Notes: a model not told the origin generated them from the sequence alone. 64,000 bases of DNA from Nelumbo lutea (GCA_022828595.1 JAKGHH010000002.1:73690383-73754382); one strand, 5' to 3'; positions 1 to 11,249 are shown, counted from the first letter of the stretch. Numbers and translations are program-made.

Positions 1-218
1 TTTGAAGTTGAGCACAAATAATAGAAGATTCTTCATAAGTAATAGACTCTTGATCAACCTTTGGAAGGCTATCCCAATCATCATTATCACTTCTCCTAAG
101 TGATAGATTCTTCATCAAATTTTGGAGGGCTATCCCAATCAATATTATCTCCACCACTTTGGAATTGATCATGAACAACAACAAACTTCTCATAAGTGAT
201 AGATTCTTCATCATGAAC
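1..218. repeat. degenerate tandem repeat at the left edge
   Basis: A block containing an octamer family of the form aagtgatagattcttcatca recurs around 35, 95 and 195, and ggctatcccaatca occurs around 67 and 128, giving a repeat spacing of roughly 60-75 bp. The reverse strand reads as acidic, proline-containing short peptides, but no family is recognised. It may be internal sequence of the element whose LTR fragment follows at 219. Confidence 0.4.
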
Positions 219-347
219 CTATGATGTTGGAAATCCACTAACCAAAATAGTTGTTGAAAGCCCATTAGTGAGTTCAAAGGTAGGTCCACTTGCCTTTCCT
301 TTAAAATGATATGGTGCTTCCCAGGGCATGAACTTGAACTACATCAT
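219..347 (-). repeat. fragment of the solo-LTR family seen at 29715-30251
   Basis: This stretch aligns by eye with 30131-30250, sharing segments such as ccactaacc, agcccatta and aactacatca in the same order. It therefore looks like a truncated copy of that LTR in the same orientation. It abuts the decayed copia A coding region, so A lost its 5' half here by deletion or by insertion of this repeat. Confidence 0.5.
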
Positions 348-354
348 ACTACCA

Positions 355-1734
355 CCCCTCTTCCTAACACCATTGTAGGTGACCTAGACCTTCCTATTGT
401 ACTCCAAAAGTGAAAGAGAAAAATGCACAACTCATTGTATCTTACGCCATATTTCTTGTAGTGGGTCATCTCCTTCCTACTAAGCCTTCCTTTCTTCTCT
501 TATCTCTGTGTCTATACCAAACCTGAGTACAAAACAACTATGTAGGAGGAATTGGAAACCTTGATTAAAAATCAAACATGAAAAATCTTGGATCTACCTG
601 ATGAGGAGACAATTGGTTGTAGATGGATTTATACTATGAAATGCAAGACTAATGGAAGCATAAAATAGTATAAGGCAAGGCTGGTAGCAAAAGGGTACAT
701 TCAAACTTATGGGGTAGAGTACTTGGAGAATTTTACACTACAAGGCAAGATGAGTTTAGTTTGGATCCTTTTATCTCTAGAAGCTACTTACTCTTGGCCC
801 CTCTTCCAACATGATGTGAAGAATGTTTTTCTTAATGGATATTTGTAGAAGGAGGTGTACATGGACCTTTCAGCTAGTTTTTATAGTGGTGTGACTAAAG
901 GAAAGGTATGTAGATTGAAAAAGTCCTTTATATGGTTTGAAACAATCATCCAGAGCTTGGTTTGATAGGTTTAGGAGTGCATTGATTGTGTTTATTTGTA
1001 CTCAAACTCAGTATGATTATACTTTATTTGTGAAGAGAAGGGATCATTGGTATCAGTGTTGATAGTGTACGTGGATGATATTGTAGTCATGGGAAATGAA
1101 CTGAGTGAGATTGATGCATTCAAGAAAGACTTACATGTGAGTTTGAGATTAAGGATCTTAGGAATCTAAAGTATTTTCTGGGCATTAATGTGGAAAGGTT
1201 CAAACATAAGGATCTTCATTTCCAAGTATATGTTGGACCTACTACAAAAGACAAGAAAACTTAGGGTTAAACCAATTGATAACTTGATACACCCATTGAC
1301 CAGAATCACAAAACTAATGCTTTTGATTGTGAGTTAGTAAAGGATGTTGTGAGGTATCAAGGATTGATAGTTAATGTGGTGAGTCAATACATGCATGCCC
1401 CATGAGTTCAACGCCAAGAAGCCATTGATAGGATTCTTACATATCTGAAAGGACATCCAGGTAGAGGGATATTGTTTGTTGACCATGGACATTTGAAACC
1501 GGAAGCTTACATAGATGTGGGTAGGGTGCCTAGATGATAGGAGATCTACATTGAGTATGCACCCTTGTTGGAGGTAATCTAATTTCATGCAAGAGTAAGA
1601 AGCAATTAGTTGTGGCCAGGTCAAGTGTTGAAGCTGAACATGGAGTTATGTCACATGGTGTTTTAGAGCTTCTCTAGGTTCGGTCCGTATTACGAGAGAC
1701 TGAAGTTGATGTAGAAGAATTGTACTATGATAAT
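355..1734 (+). pseudogene. copia element A: decayed integrase-RT linker, reverse transcriptase and RNase H (5' part)
   Basis: Translation in shifting frames gives the copia order: the linker motif DLDLP, the RT start (KNQT, then [14 protein letters not shown]), a YVDDIVV catalytic box near 1067-1090, the LDLLQKT region, and the RNase H start (LDDRRST, SCKSKKQL). Several stops and frameshifts interrupt it, including TAG at 543 and 846 where relatives have Gln. The frame is cut at 1734 by element B and resumes at 12121. RT/RNase H copies element RNA into cDNA in virus-like particles; this copy cannot encode it. It is closest in the window to element D. Confidence 0.85.
1730..1734. repeat. left target-site duplication of element B (ATAAT)
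   Basis: ATAAT lies directly before the 5' LTR and is repeated at 12121-12125 after the 3' LTR. Removing B plus one copy restores the A reading (YYDN then QATIN), which confirms the insertion. Confidence 0.9.
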
Positions 1735-1919
1735 TGTTTACAATTGTTTTGTGTACTCAGGTTTAGTACCACAAGGGTACTGTTGTAATTTCTCTCTTGT
1801 TTATATTGTACGACTGGGCCAGTATAAATAATAACTCTTACACTCGCCCCTGTATTCTGGAGGGTTTTTCAGTCCACTCGACTCTACTCTCTTCTCTCTT
1901 CTCTTGCTCTTGCTCAACA
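1735..1919 (+). repeat. 5' LTR of element B
   Basis: It starts TGTTTACAATTG and ends GCTCAACA, and matches 11920-12120 with substitutions and a small CT-rich indel. A TATAAATA-type promoter box lies near 1823. A pyrimidine-rich tract precedes the end. Confidence 0.9.
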
Positions 1920-1932
1920 TGATATCAGAGCA
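1920..1932 (+). other. primer binding site of element B
   Basis: TGATATCAGAGCA directly follows the LTR. It differs by one base from the copia TGGTATCAGAGC site, which pairs with the 3' end of initiator Met-tRNA. Confidence 0.8.
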
Positions 1933-2446
1933 AGTTGTCCAAGCCTGAAGGGTGGTGTCAAGCAAACCTGTTGTTCAATGTCATGCAGATGGTCTCTCCA
2001 TCTCCCAGAGCTGCATCCCTCGAAATGCTGAGCTGTTGCATCCAGTTCAACCTAGAAGTTATAGTGACCTTTCATCTCCCAGAGCTGTCTCCATCGAACT
2101 CCTAATCTGGTGTATTCAGTTCGACCTAGAAGTCTGGTTTACAGAGAGACTTCTGGGTTTACAAAGAGACTATCGTAGAGGGAGTTCTGGTTTACAGAGA
2201 GACTATCATCTGAAACAAAAAGAGGTACTTGTCATCTTCTATTCGGCTGCCCTACTAATTGTCCGTTCAGTCGATTGATGGACTGTTGATTGACTGTATT
2301 CCTTAACAAAGTTATTGTATTCAACTGTTTTCTTTTTGGTATTATGGACTATTGATCCCCCGAGGCTGATATTGTATTAATCTTATTGATTGACTGTTTG
2401 GCCACCCTATTGATCTCATTGGCTGGTTGGCTATCAGGTCTACTGA

Positions 2447-2730
2447 TTAGGTCATTCAGACCTAGTAATGTACTGCAACTGCAGTGTTTCTTTTTTGATT
2501 CCTACAAAATCGTAGGTCATGCAGACCTGTTCTTGTATTGCAACAGTAGTGTTCAGACTTTGTTCTCAGTGAAACCGTAGGTTAGAAGGACCTGTTTCAG
2601 TACTGGAACAGCAGTGTTCTGATTTTTTTGTTCTCAATGAAACCGTAGGTCAGAAGGACATGTTCCAGTACTGCAACAACAGTGTTCTGATTTTGCTCCC
2701 AGTGAAACCGGAGGTTAGAAGGACCTGTTT
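2447..2730 (+). repeat. four-copy tandem repeat in the leader of element B
   Basis: A unit of 65-68 bp recurs with its CGTAGGT/CGGAGGT box at 2511, 2576, 2644 and 2709, each followed by GACCTGTT..AGTAxTGCAACA and a GTGTTCTGATTTT-like segment. It ends just before the gag start. A shorter repeat, GGTTTACAGAGAGACT, occurs further upstream near 2145-2205. Confidence 0.75.
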
Positions 2731-2740
2731 CTGCAATAGA

Positions 2741-3690
2741 ATGGGTGGGGGTGACCTATCCTTTCTTATGGCTGTTGTACCTCTTGATGGTTTAAATTAC
2801 CTAGAGTGGTCAAGAGGGATCAAATTATACATCACTACAAGGGGGAAGATATGCTATATTAATGGGAGGGTAAAAGAACCATCCTCTAGGAGTGCTGAAT
2901 ATGATAGATGGAATCAGGAGAACAATATTGTTATGTCTTGGCTCTTGGTTTCGATGCAACCTCAAATAAGGAAGAATTTCATGTGGGCTGAAACTGCAAA
3001 TGAAATATGGGAACAAGCAAAGTCTACATATTCAGAATTGTGACACTATGCCAAAATTTATCAACTGCAGGCAGCAGCATCTACTTGTAGACAGGGGGAG
3101 AGGTGTTTATCAATTTATTACTCTGACTTGACCTCTGTCTGGAAGGAGTTGGATCACTATCAGAGTGTGGATTGGAAGTGTGATGAGGATGCCAAAAAGT
3201 ACAAGCAACTTGTCTCCCAGCAAAGGGTGCTTGCATTCTTACATGTTTTGAATCCTATGTATGAATCTATCAAGGTTCAGATTCTCAGCTCTAAGGATCT
3301 CCCATCTGTTCAGGAAGTCTTTGCTCTTGTACAGTCTGAAGAAAGTAGAAGAAATTTGATGAACAACCCTGGTGGGGATGCTGTTGTGTTGGTGGCAAAA
3401 GGGGGTGTCTCTACTGGTGTGGGATCTTCCTCCAAGAAAGGAGATCTCCAGAAAAAAATAGAAGATAAGGAAAAATTGTGGTGCACTCATTGCCAGAAAC
3501 CCCGACACACCAAAGATACCTATTGGGATCTTCATGGGAAACCAAAATGGGCTTAAGATCTAACTAAGAAGCAAGGTTCAGAGGTGAATAAGAGGTCTAG
3601 ACAGCAAGGTACAAAGAAACATCACATGGCCAACATGGCTACCCGGGAGAATCAACCCCCCATTTCTACTGTGACGCAGACACATCTCAC
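2741..3690 (+). pseudogene. element B gag (capsid/nucleocapsid)
   Basis: The ATG at 2741 opens a typical plant copia gag: LDGLNYLEWSRG near residue 15, then NQENNIVMSWLLVSMQP, then a stop at 3041-3043 that splits the frame, then VWKELDHY, FLHVLNP, SSKDLPS and SEESRR. The zinc knuckle near 3478-3540 reads C-x2-C-x4-H-x4-Y, so the last zinc ligand is lost. A second stop follows at 3554. The frame continues weakly to about 3690, where the inverted segment begins. Gag forms the particle that packages element RNA; this copy is broken. Confidence 0.8.
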
Positions 3691-3699
3691 TAGAACTCC

Positions 3700-5608
3700 A
3701 TACACTTGAGTAAATCCCTTTGCCACTAAGCGAGCTTTATACCTTTCCACTGTTCCATCGGCCTTATGCTTGATTGTGAACACCCATTTACATCCAACTG
3801 GAACCTTTTCCATAGGAAGATCAACAAGTTCCCATGTGCCATTTTTGTGAAGGGCATTAATTTCTTCCTTCATGGCATTTGTCCATTCAAGAACTGAAAG
3901 AGCTTCTGCCACATTCTTAGGGATAGGGACACTGTGAATAGAGGTAAGGAAAGCACAGAATGAGGGTGAAATGTTCTCATAGGAGACAAAGTTGGAAATG
4001 GGATGTTTAGTGGTGCACAATCTAACACCCTTCCTGTGAGCAATAGGACGGTCAAGATCATTAGCAGTAGAGGAATCATTTTCAATAGATTCAAGGACAT
4101 CATTGGGAGCCAAAATACCTGAGTGAGTATGATCCTCCCCCGAGGAGTCTGGTGGCACTGGAGGTACAACTTTCGGATTCTCTACAGCTCTTGAATTTGG
4201 TTGGCCTTTGCAACGACAAGAAATAACACGAAAAGGAGGAGGGTCAGGGAGAGAGGTAAGCTGAACCAGTTTCTCCTCATGCCTACACTCTCCCTGAGGA
4301 GAAACAGGAAAGAAAGGCTCATCTTCAAAGAAAGAAATATCCATGGAGACATAGAATTTTCAAGAAACAGGATCAAAACAACGGTATCCCTTTTGAGTGA
4401 AGTAACCAAGAAATATGCAAGAGATAGCACGAGAATCCAATTTCCCATGAGTGGGAGATAGATTTTGGACAAAACACCGGCAACCAAAGACACGAGGAGG
4501 AATAGAAAGAAGAGGAGCCTTAGGAAAGAGAAGTTGATGTGGGGCTTTGTACTCTAACCGGCGATAGGGCATACGGTTTATAAGGTAAGTGGAACAAAGA
4601 ACAGTTTCAAGCCAAAAACGTTTGGGAACATTCATATGAAGTAGTAAACCCTGAGCCACTTCAAGGAGATGTCGATTCTTCTGTTCGGCCATATTATTTT
4701 GTTGTAGCGTGCAGGCACAAGAGCTACGGTGAAGGGAACCACGCGAAGCAAAAAACTCCATGAGGTCACTATGAAAAAATTCTTTTGCATTGTCTGATTG
4801 AAAATTTTGAATTTCCGTTTGAAATTGAGTGAAGACCATTCACTGAAAATCTTGAATGATTTTTCGTACTTCTTCCCTGGTTCGCATCGGGTATACCCAA
4901 GTATATCTAGAATAATCATCAATGAGGGTAATGAAATACTTGTAGCCATTCTCAGATGATAAAGTAACAGGGCTCCATACATCAGAATGAACAATGTGAA
5001 AAGGAGATTCAGATTTACTATTTCTTTGAAGAAAATGAGTTCTACAATATTTACTTAATTGACACGTTTGACAAAAAAAATCAGAAACAGACATTGACTC
5101 AGTTCTGAGAATACAACTTTCAAAGACTCAAATGACAAATGACCAAGACGACAATGCCATAAATAGACTTTTTTCTTACAGGACTGACTCATAGACTCTG
5201 TAACATGAAGGCCGGCCTTATTCTCCAACATGTAAAGTCCATCAGCCATACGTCCCCTACCAATCGTCCTCCCCGAGGCCAGATCCTAAATCACATAATG
5301 AGAAGGGAAAAAAGTCACTGAGCAATTCAAGGAATTAGTAACACTACTAATAGAGAACAAATTAATGGGAAATTTTGGAACATGAAGGACATCAGAAAGG
5401 GTAAGACCAAGAGGAAGAGAGAGATTTCCTTGACCAACTATGGAAGTGTATGATCCATCGGCTAGTCTCACCTTGTCTCTTCTAGAAAGAGGGTGATAGG
5501 TTTGAAATTAAGAGGACGTACCAGTCATGTGTTTTGACGCTCCAGAATCAATGATCCATGGAGAGTCAGGGGTGTGAGAAGCAACATGGAAAGCAGTGGC
5601 AGGGTTAC
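3700..5608 (-). pseudogene. element B inverted segment: protease, integrase and start of RT
   Basis: On the minus strand, from high to low coordinates: protease with WIIDSGASKHMTG (about 5530-5575), ADGSYTSI and LHVPKFPINLFS; the zinc-binding GAG-pre-integrase block (LWHCRLGHLSFESLK, C-x2-C); the integrase core (HSDVWSP, DDYSRYTWVY, SDNAKEF, then LQQNNMAEQKNRH with the catalytic Glu region); the linker; and the RT start ([31 protein letters not shown]) near 3690. Forward RT resumes at 5609 with exactly the next residues (TFAPIAKM) and gag stops just left of the segment. This fits inversion inside one element, not a second insertion: no LTR, PBS or target duplication is seen at either edge. 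Frameshifts are present. Confidence 0.8.
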
Positions 5609-6594
5609 CTAACTTTTGCCCCTATTGCCAAGATGAACTCCATGATTGTCCTTTTCTCTCTTGCGACTAATCTGGATTGGGATTTACACCAGCTTGACAT
5701 CAAGAATGCATTCTTGAATGGTGACCTTGAAGAGGAAGTTTACATGATTCAACCTCTTGGTTTTCTGGCTCAAGGCAATGAACAGAAAGTGTGCAAGTTG
5801 AAGAAGTCCTTATATGGGATGAAACAATCACCAAGAGCTTGGTTCAGCAGATTCCATGTGGTAGTTCAGCAGAAAGGATACAGGCAATGTCAATCAGATC
5901 ACACATTGTTTGTGAAAAGAGGAGAAGGTAAAATTGCTGCTCTAATTGTACATGTGGATGACATAATTGTTACTGGTGACTAGGAGGATGAAATTCAAAG
6001 GTTGATGTTTTTTCTTGCCACTCAGTTTGAAGTGAAGGATCTAGGACCTGCCAGGTACTTCTTTGGAATTGAAGTCGCTCGATCAAAGAAGGGTATCTTC
6101 ATTTCTCAAAGGAAATATGTCCTAGATTTACTTCAAGACACTGGGAAGATAGGGGTGAAGCCAGTTGACTCTCCCATTGACCCCAACCATAAATTAGGTG
6201 ACAGCCGTAGTGAACCTCTCAAGGATGTGAAACAGTTTCAGAGGCTTGTAGAGAGATTGTTATACCTTTCTATGACTCACCCAAACATTGCATATGCTGT
6301 TGGTGTCCTCAGTCAATTCATGCATGCTCCTAGGTCCTCTCATCTTGAAGCAACAGAGAGAATCCTCTGATATCTAAAGAAGTATCCAGGTACTAACTTG
6401 TTATTTCAAAAGCACGGACATTTGAAAGTTGAAGTTTATACAGATGCAGATTGGGTTGGATCAGTGACAGAAAATCTACTAGTGGCTATTGCACCTTTAT
6501 AGGAGGGAACCTTGTTACATGGAGGAGTAAAAAGCAAAATGTGGTGGCTAGATCCAGTGTTGAAGCTGAATATCGTGCTATGGCCCATGGGGTT
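5609..6594 (+). pseudogene. element B reverse transcriptase and RNase H, upstream of insertion C
   Basis: Reads from TFAPIAKM through LHQLDIKNAFLNGDLEEEVYM, KKSLYGMKQSPRAWF, the catalytic VHVDDIIVTGD (YVDD is VDD here) near 5950-5980, EVKDLGPARYFFGIEVARSKKG, ISQRKYVLDLLQDTGK, then the RNase H start with [13 protein letters not shown] and [13 protein letters not shown]. Stops occur at about 5981 and 6368 (LRYLK has CGA to TGA). The frame is cut at 6594 by element C and continues at 11604. Confidence 0.85.
6590..6594. repeat. left target-site duplication of element C (GGGTT)
   Basis: GGGTT before the 5' LTR is repeated at 11599-11603 after the 3' LTR. Removing C restores the B RNase H frame (AHGV followed by AEGMWIKNLL). 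Confidence 0.93.
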
Positions 6595-6961
6595 TGTAGA
6601 GAAACTTATGTGGGCTCCACAGTTGTGGGGCCACTCTGTCTGTAGGGTAGAATGTACCTAGTCTATTTGTTATGTCTTTCTGTTATTCTAGTTCTGTTAT
6701 TCTAGTTGTTATTTACTTTTCATTTTTATATTGTTAATTGTTATGATGTAAACACCAAGGGCAGATGTGTCCTTTCCTACAACTAGCATAACATATAAAT
6801 ATTAAGTTGAAGTGGCGGCGGCAAATTTAATTTAGAATCTGTCCTTCCTTTCAAACCTGTGTTCTACTGCTCTCTCACTAATCTTTCTCCTCTTTCTTCT
6901 TCACTTTCTCTTCTATTCGAACTTGAAATTCCAAGACTTATAGCAGTCTTGATCATCTTCA
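6595..6961 (+). repeat. 5' LTR of element C
   Basis: Begins TGTAGAGAAACTTATG and ends CATCTTCA. It matches 11256-11598 over its length. A duplication of a CTGTTATTCTAGTT-like unit near 6678-6706 makes it 24 bp longer than the 3' LTR. A TATAAATA box lies near 6795. Confidence 0.93.
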
Positions 6962-6979
6962 TGGTATCAGAGCCAAGTT
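6962..6979 (+). other. primer binding site of element C
   Basis: TGGTATCAGAGCCAAGTT follows the LTR end directly. This is the standard plant copia site complementary to the 3' end of initiator Met-tRNA. Confidence 0.92.
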
Positions 6980-7791
6980 AGGGTTTCTGATGTGAGTCTA
7001 ATACCAGCCGACCACATGAGAATCTCCTAGGACTAGAAGCTGAAAAGGTGGAGTTCGCAGACTGATTCTTGGAGATCGCCAGAAGTGCTAGCAGCTGTTG
7101 GAAGTTTTGTTATGGTTGCAGAGTATTGGTGGTCAGGAAGGATAAGAGAAGACTAGGGTTCGGGTAACCCTAGAAGGCAGTGAACAATTCTTTTCTTGTA
7201 AGTCATTTACTTTTCTAAGAAAAGATAGGATGGACCTATCTGGAGAGGAAGGCTGAACCATTCTAGGTTTTCATCTCTTTGATTCACTAGGGTTTTACAA
7301 CAAACCCTACTGTTTTGTTGTGATTAAAACCCTACTGGTTTACACCGAACTATCTCAGCCTTGTTTCTTTCTGCACTAGAGTTTGAAAGTGATATTGCGG
7401 CAAGCCCTAGTGCTGGACTGAACCTTGCGATCTACCTAGAACTATCAAGTTTATTGTTGGCATTGATCAGATTCTAGGGTTTCATATTAACCCTACTACA
7501 AGTCTATCTATACAATACTGATTAGATTGTGCAACTGAATTGATCACTTTAAGGACTGATTAAAACCCTAATTCTGCAAAGGCAAATCAGACCTCCTTCT
7601 AAGCTGTTTTTCAGAGTATTTTGGGGTTTTCGAACTCTCATAAAGGGGTTAGAGCTCTACGGACAGCTACTGTTGTGTTTGTTAGTTGGTTTCATATCAA
7701 AGTTATCCCAGTTGTGCACATACACTGTGAATACAAATCAGGCCTATACTGTTTTTGGTTGTGATTGGTAGTCCAAGTGCGGTTTTAAGAC
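6980..7791 (+). other. untranslated leader of element C
   Basis: About 810 bp between the primer site and the gag ATG. No open frame of note. The motif ccctag/agggtt recurs many times (for example near 7150, 7165, 7310 and 7480). It probably holds packaging and translation signals, but none can be assigned from sequence alone. Confidence 0.6.
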
Positions 7792-8220
7792 TTGACCGAG
7801 ATGGAGTTTAAAAATCAGGCAGAAGGCAACTTTGGGAGCATCAGTTATGGTAGTGTCTCTGAGATGGGTGGTCAGATTACAACCGTAAATTCAGGTACTC
7901 TAGCTTCAGCCTACCATGCCTTAGCTCCAGGTACAACTAAACCTTGTTGGGTAATAGATTCAGGTGCATCCGACCACATGACTAGCTTGCCTTCACTATT
8001 TACCTCTTACCATTTGTCATCTGGTAGGGATAGAGTATCTATTGCTGATGGCTCCCTGGTTCCTATTTCTGGGAAGGGGGACATTAAGTTATCAGATACG
8101 ATCTCCTTGTCTTCTGTCTTACATGTTCCTAAGCTTGATACTAACCTCCTTTCAATCAGTAGTATTACCAAACACATGAACTGCTCAATAACTTTCTTCC
8201 CTGACCGGTGTGTTTTTTAG
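7792..8220 (+). pseudogene. element C gag start fused in frame to protease
   Basis: The frame opens MTEMEFKNQAEG, runs about 32 residues of gag N-terminus (matching the start of E gag, up to GGQITTV), then jumps to the region just before protease (SAYHALAPG) and the intact aspartic protease motif WVIDSGASDHM. The capsid core and zinc knuckle, about 0.95 kb in relative E, are absent. Protease continues through VSIADGSLVPISGKG, LHVPKLDTNLLS and FFPDRCVF, then stops at 8218. Protease would cleave the polyprotein during particle maturation. Confidence 0.85.
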
Positions 8221-9269
8221 GACCTGGAGACGAAAAAGGTGATTGGGACTGGCTGTGAGACGAATGGGATCTATCTGCTCGGGAGAGTTCTCGTCGGGAA
8301 GAGTCAGTGGGTAAGAGGTCACTTGTTTCCCAGAGTGCGAGTTCAGTTATGCTTTGGCATAACCGATTGGGTTATTTGTTTTTTCAATCCTTAAAGAGTT
8401 TGTTTCCTACTTTGTTTGAGTTTGTTGAGTTGTCCCAGTTGCAATGTGAAAGTTGTGAGTTTGCTAAACATTGTAGAAACTCTTATTCATAGAGTAATAA
8501 AAGGAGTAATCGTCCTTTTGATCTTGTGCATACGGATGTTTGGGGGCCATATCACATTCCTTCTATGGGTGGGTACAGATATTTTTTGTTATTTGTTGAT
8601 GACCATACCAGGTTTTCTTGGGTTTATCTTATGCGTTCACGAGATGAGGTTCCCGCCCTGACCCAAAACTTTCACCAAATGATCCTAACCCTGTTTGATG
8701 CCAAGATTAAAGTTCTTAGATCTGATAATGCAAAGGAGTACTTTGCTAAGTCATTGGCATCTTACCTTCTTACTCATGGGGTTATCCATCAGAGCTCTTG
8801 CCCTCATACACCTCAGCAGAATGGGGTTGCAGAAAGGAAGAATAGGCACATCTTGGAGGTGGATAGAAGTCTTATGTTTACCTCCAATGTCCCTATTCAC
8901 TTCTGGGGTGATGCTATCCTCACGACGGTCTATCTTATTAATCAGATTCCTTCCCGGGTTCTTGATTTGCGATCTCCTTTTTCCCTTCTATACCCACATG
9001 AGGAGTTGTTTTCTATTCCCCTTAAGACATTCGGTTGTACCTGCTTTGTTCAGCTTCTCGGACCCCATCACTCCAAGTTTGAACCCAAGGCCTCCAAATG
9101 CATTTTCCTTGGTTATGCACGAACTCAAAAGGGGTATTGCTACTATGATCCTGTCTCAGGGAGGAAGTTCGTCTCCATGGATGTCACTTTCTTTGAGGAG
9201 ACACCCTATTATCCTCGGGTTTCTCCTCAGGGGGAGAGCAGGGGGAGAGCAGTGAGAGTAGGGGTTTAG
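8221..9269 (+). pseudogene. element C GAG-pre-integrase and integrase
   Basis: After the stop at 8218, the pre-integrase zinc block appears with a frame change (MLWHNRLGYLFFQSLK, then CESCEFAKHC), followed by a TAG at 8490. The integrase core follows in one frame of 247 codons from 8526: HTDVWGPYHIPSMGG (first Asp), VDDHTRFSWVYLMRS, LRSDNAKEYF (second Asp), [16 protein letters not shown] (catalytic Glu), KTFGCTCFVQ and KCIFLGY. Integrase inserts the cDNA into the genome. The core residues are visible, but the frame is cut from its zinc-binding domain. Confidence 0.85.
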
Positions 9270-9722
9270 GTCCATGTCTTCAGGGGGAGAGCAGTGAGAG
9301 TGGGATAGTTCCTTTACCTATTCCATTGGGTGATGAGAGCTGCAATGGTGAGGGTGGCCAGAGGGATCAGGAGTTGAGGGGGAGCTGCAATGGTGAGAGT
9401 GGCTAGAGGGATCAGGAGTTGAGAGTCTATCACAGGCGATGCAGGCAGGTTGATCCCGATCATCAGCAGTCCAGGCCAGCTCCAATCTCATCTGCGGCTC
9501 CAGGTCTAGGCATTATAGTCCCAGGACCCACAGAGACTTCTTCTAGTTGCCATTTCACCTCCTACAGATGACCTTGATCTTCCGATTGCAGTTCGTAAAG
9601 GGAAACGACATTGTACCACATCTACAGCCCACTGTATTTCCCATTTTTTATCCTATGATCGCCTATCTCCTACCTATAGGTCCTACCTTAGTTTCATTTC
9701 CAATGTCCCTATTCCAAGAATA
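9230..9722 (+). other. element C integrase-RT linker with tandem duplications
   Basis: Low-complexity linker. GGGGGAGAGCAGTGAGAGT is repeated near 9240 and 9283, and a unit containing GAGCTGCAATGGTGAG and GGATCAGGAGTTGAG is repeated about 42 bp apart (near 9337 and 9380). The final part reads [14 protein letters not shown] and [15 protein letters not shown], the usual stretch before RT. Confidence 0.7.
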
Positions 9723-11249
9723 GTGCAAGAGGCCCTATCAGTCCCGGAGTGGAGAGGTGCAATGCAAGTTGAAATGGATGCCCTGTTGAAAAATAATACC
9801 TGGGAGCTAGTTGACTTGCCTAAAGGAAAGAAACCAGTTGGATGCAGATGGGTATTTACTGTAAAGCACAATGCGGATGGTTCCATTGAGAGGTACAAAG
9901 CTCGGCTAGTTGCAAAAGGGTTCACTCAGACTTATGGCATAGATTACTTGGAGATGTTTGCCCCAATAGCCAAGATGACCACCATTTGGGTTCTATTATC
10001 TCTTGCAGCAAGCCACACTTGGCTTTTGTACCAAATAGATGTTAAAAATGCCTTCCTGAATAGGGACTTGTAGGAAGAGGTTTACATGCAGTTGCCTCCT
10101 GGATACTATGATATAGAGACAGGTAAGAAGGTTTGCCGGCTCAATAAGGCATTGTATGATTTGAAGCAGTCACCTAGAGCTTGGTTCGACAGATTCAGAC
10201 TAGCTCTTGGGAAGTTCGGTTATGTACAGGCCCAGTCAGATCATACACTGTTCATCAAGAGGGTGGAGTCTTCACTAACACTACTTACAGTATATGTTGA
10301 TGATATTGTGGTGACAGGAAATGACAACCATGAGATTGAGTCCCTCAAACAGCTCCTTCATCAAGAGTTTGAGGTGAAAGATCTGGGTCCACTATGATAT
10401 TTTTTGGGTATTGAGGTTGCTAGATCTAAATAGAGGATCTTTGTCTCATAGAGGAAATATGTTTTAGATCTGTTGGCTGAAACTGGAAAGCTGGGTGTCA
10501 AACCTGCAGATACACCCATTGAACAGAACCACAGGATTAGTGCAGAGAGTGGAGAGCTGCTTGAAGACAAAGTTATGTTCTAGCGGTTAGTGGGAAAGCT
10601 CCTATATCTGTGCCTCACTCGGCCAGATACCAGTTATGCAGTTAGTGTTGTCAGTCAGTACATGCATTCTCCTAGAACCACACACCTTCTAGTAGCAGAA
10701 AGAATACTAGCATACTTGAAGAGATGCCCGAGTAGAGGTATACTGTTCAAGAACAATAACCACATGAAGGTGAAGGTCTATACGGATGCTGATTGGGCTG
10801 GGAGTGTTGATGACAGACGATCTACCTCAGGATATTGTGCCCTTGTGGGAGGAAACCTTGTCTCCTGGAGAAGTAAGAAACAAAGTGTTGTCTCCCGGTC
10901 TAGTGCTGAAGCAGAATACAAGTCCATGACCAACGGAGTGGCTAAAATCCTATGGCTAAGATCTCTACTTGAGGAGTTGGGTATTGAGTATGAGAAGCCT
11001 CTTATGTTGTATTGTGATAATCAAGCAGCCATTAATATAGCACATAATCCAGTGCAGCATGACAGAACCAAACACATTGAAGTTGACCGGCATTTTGTAC
11101 GAGAGAGGGTCTCATCTCAAGAAGTATGCCTCCCTTACATCACTTCCAGTATGCAACTAGCAGATATCCTCACTAAAGCCGTATCAAGAAAGAAGCTAGA
11201 AGCGGATCTATCCAAGTTGGGAATGATAAACATTTACTCCCAACTTGAG
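9723..11249 (+). pseudogene. element C reverse transcriptase and RNase H
   Basis: RT starts [20 protein letters not shown] and shows [43 protein letters not shown] and the catalytic box TVYVDDIVVTGND (about 10290-10323). RNase H follows with VYTDADWAGSVDDRRSTSGY, SSAEAEYKSM, YCDNQAAINIAHNPVQHDRT and the ending KLGMINIYSQLEGEC. Stops interrupt it at 10071 (TAG for Gln), 10396, in the RSK-stop-RIF motif, at 10449 (TAG for Gln in SQRKYV) and at 10581 (TAG for Gln). The last frame, 10590-11312, is open and reads into the 3' LTR. Confidence 0.92.

Noticed and set aside
2825..3016. Minus-strand open frame opposite B gag
   Set aside because: It is an antisense shadow of the gag coding sequence, with no domain of its own.
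3700..5608. Independent minus-strand copia insertion in B
   Set aside because: No LTR, primer site or target duplication at its edges, and the coding blocks complement B's own without overlap; inversion fits better.
10449..10451. Programmed stop readthrough in RT
   Set aside because: No recognised readthrough context follows the TAG, the stop is TAA in E, and other nearby stops are present; decay is the simpler reading.
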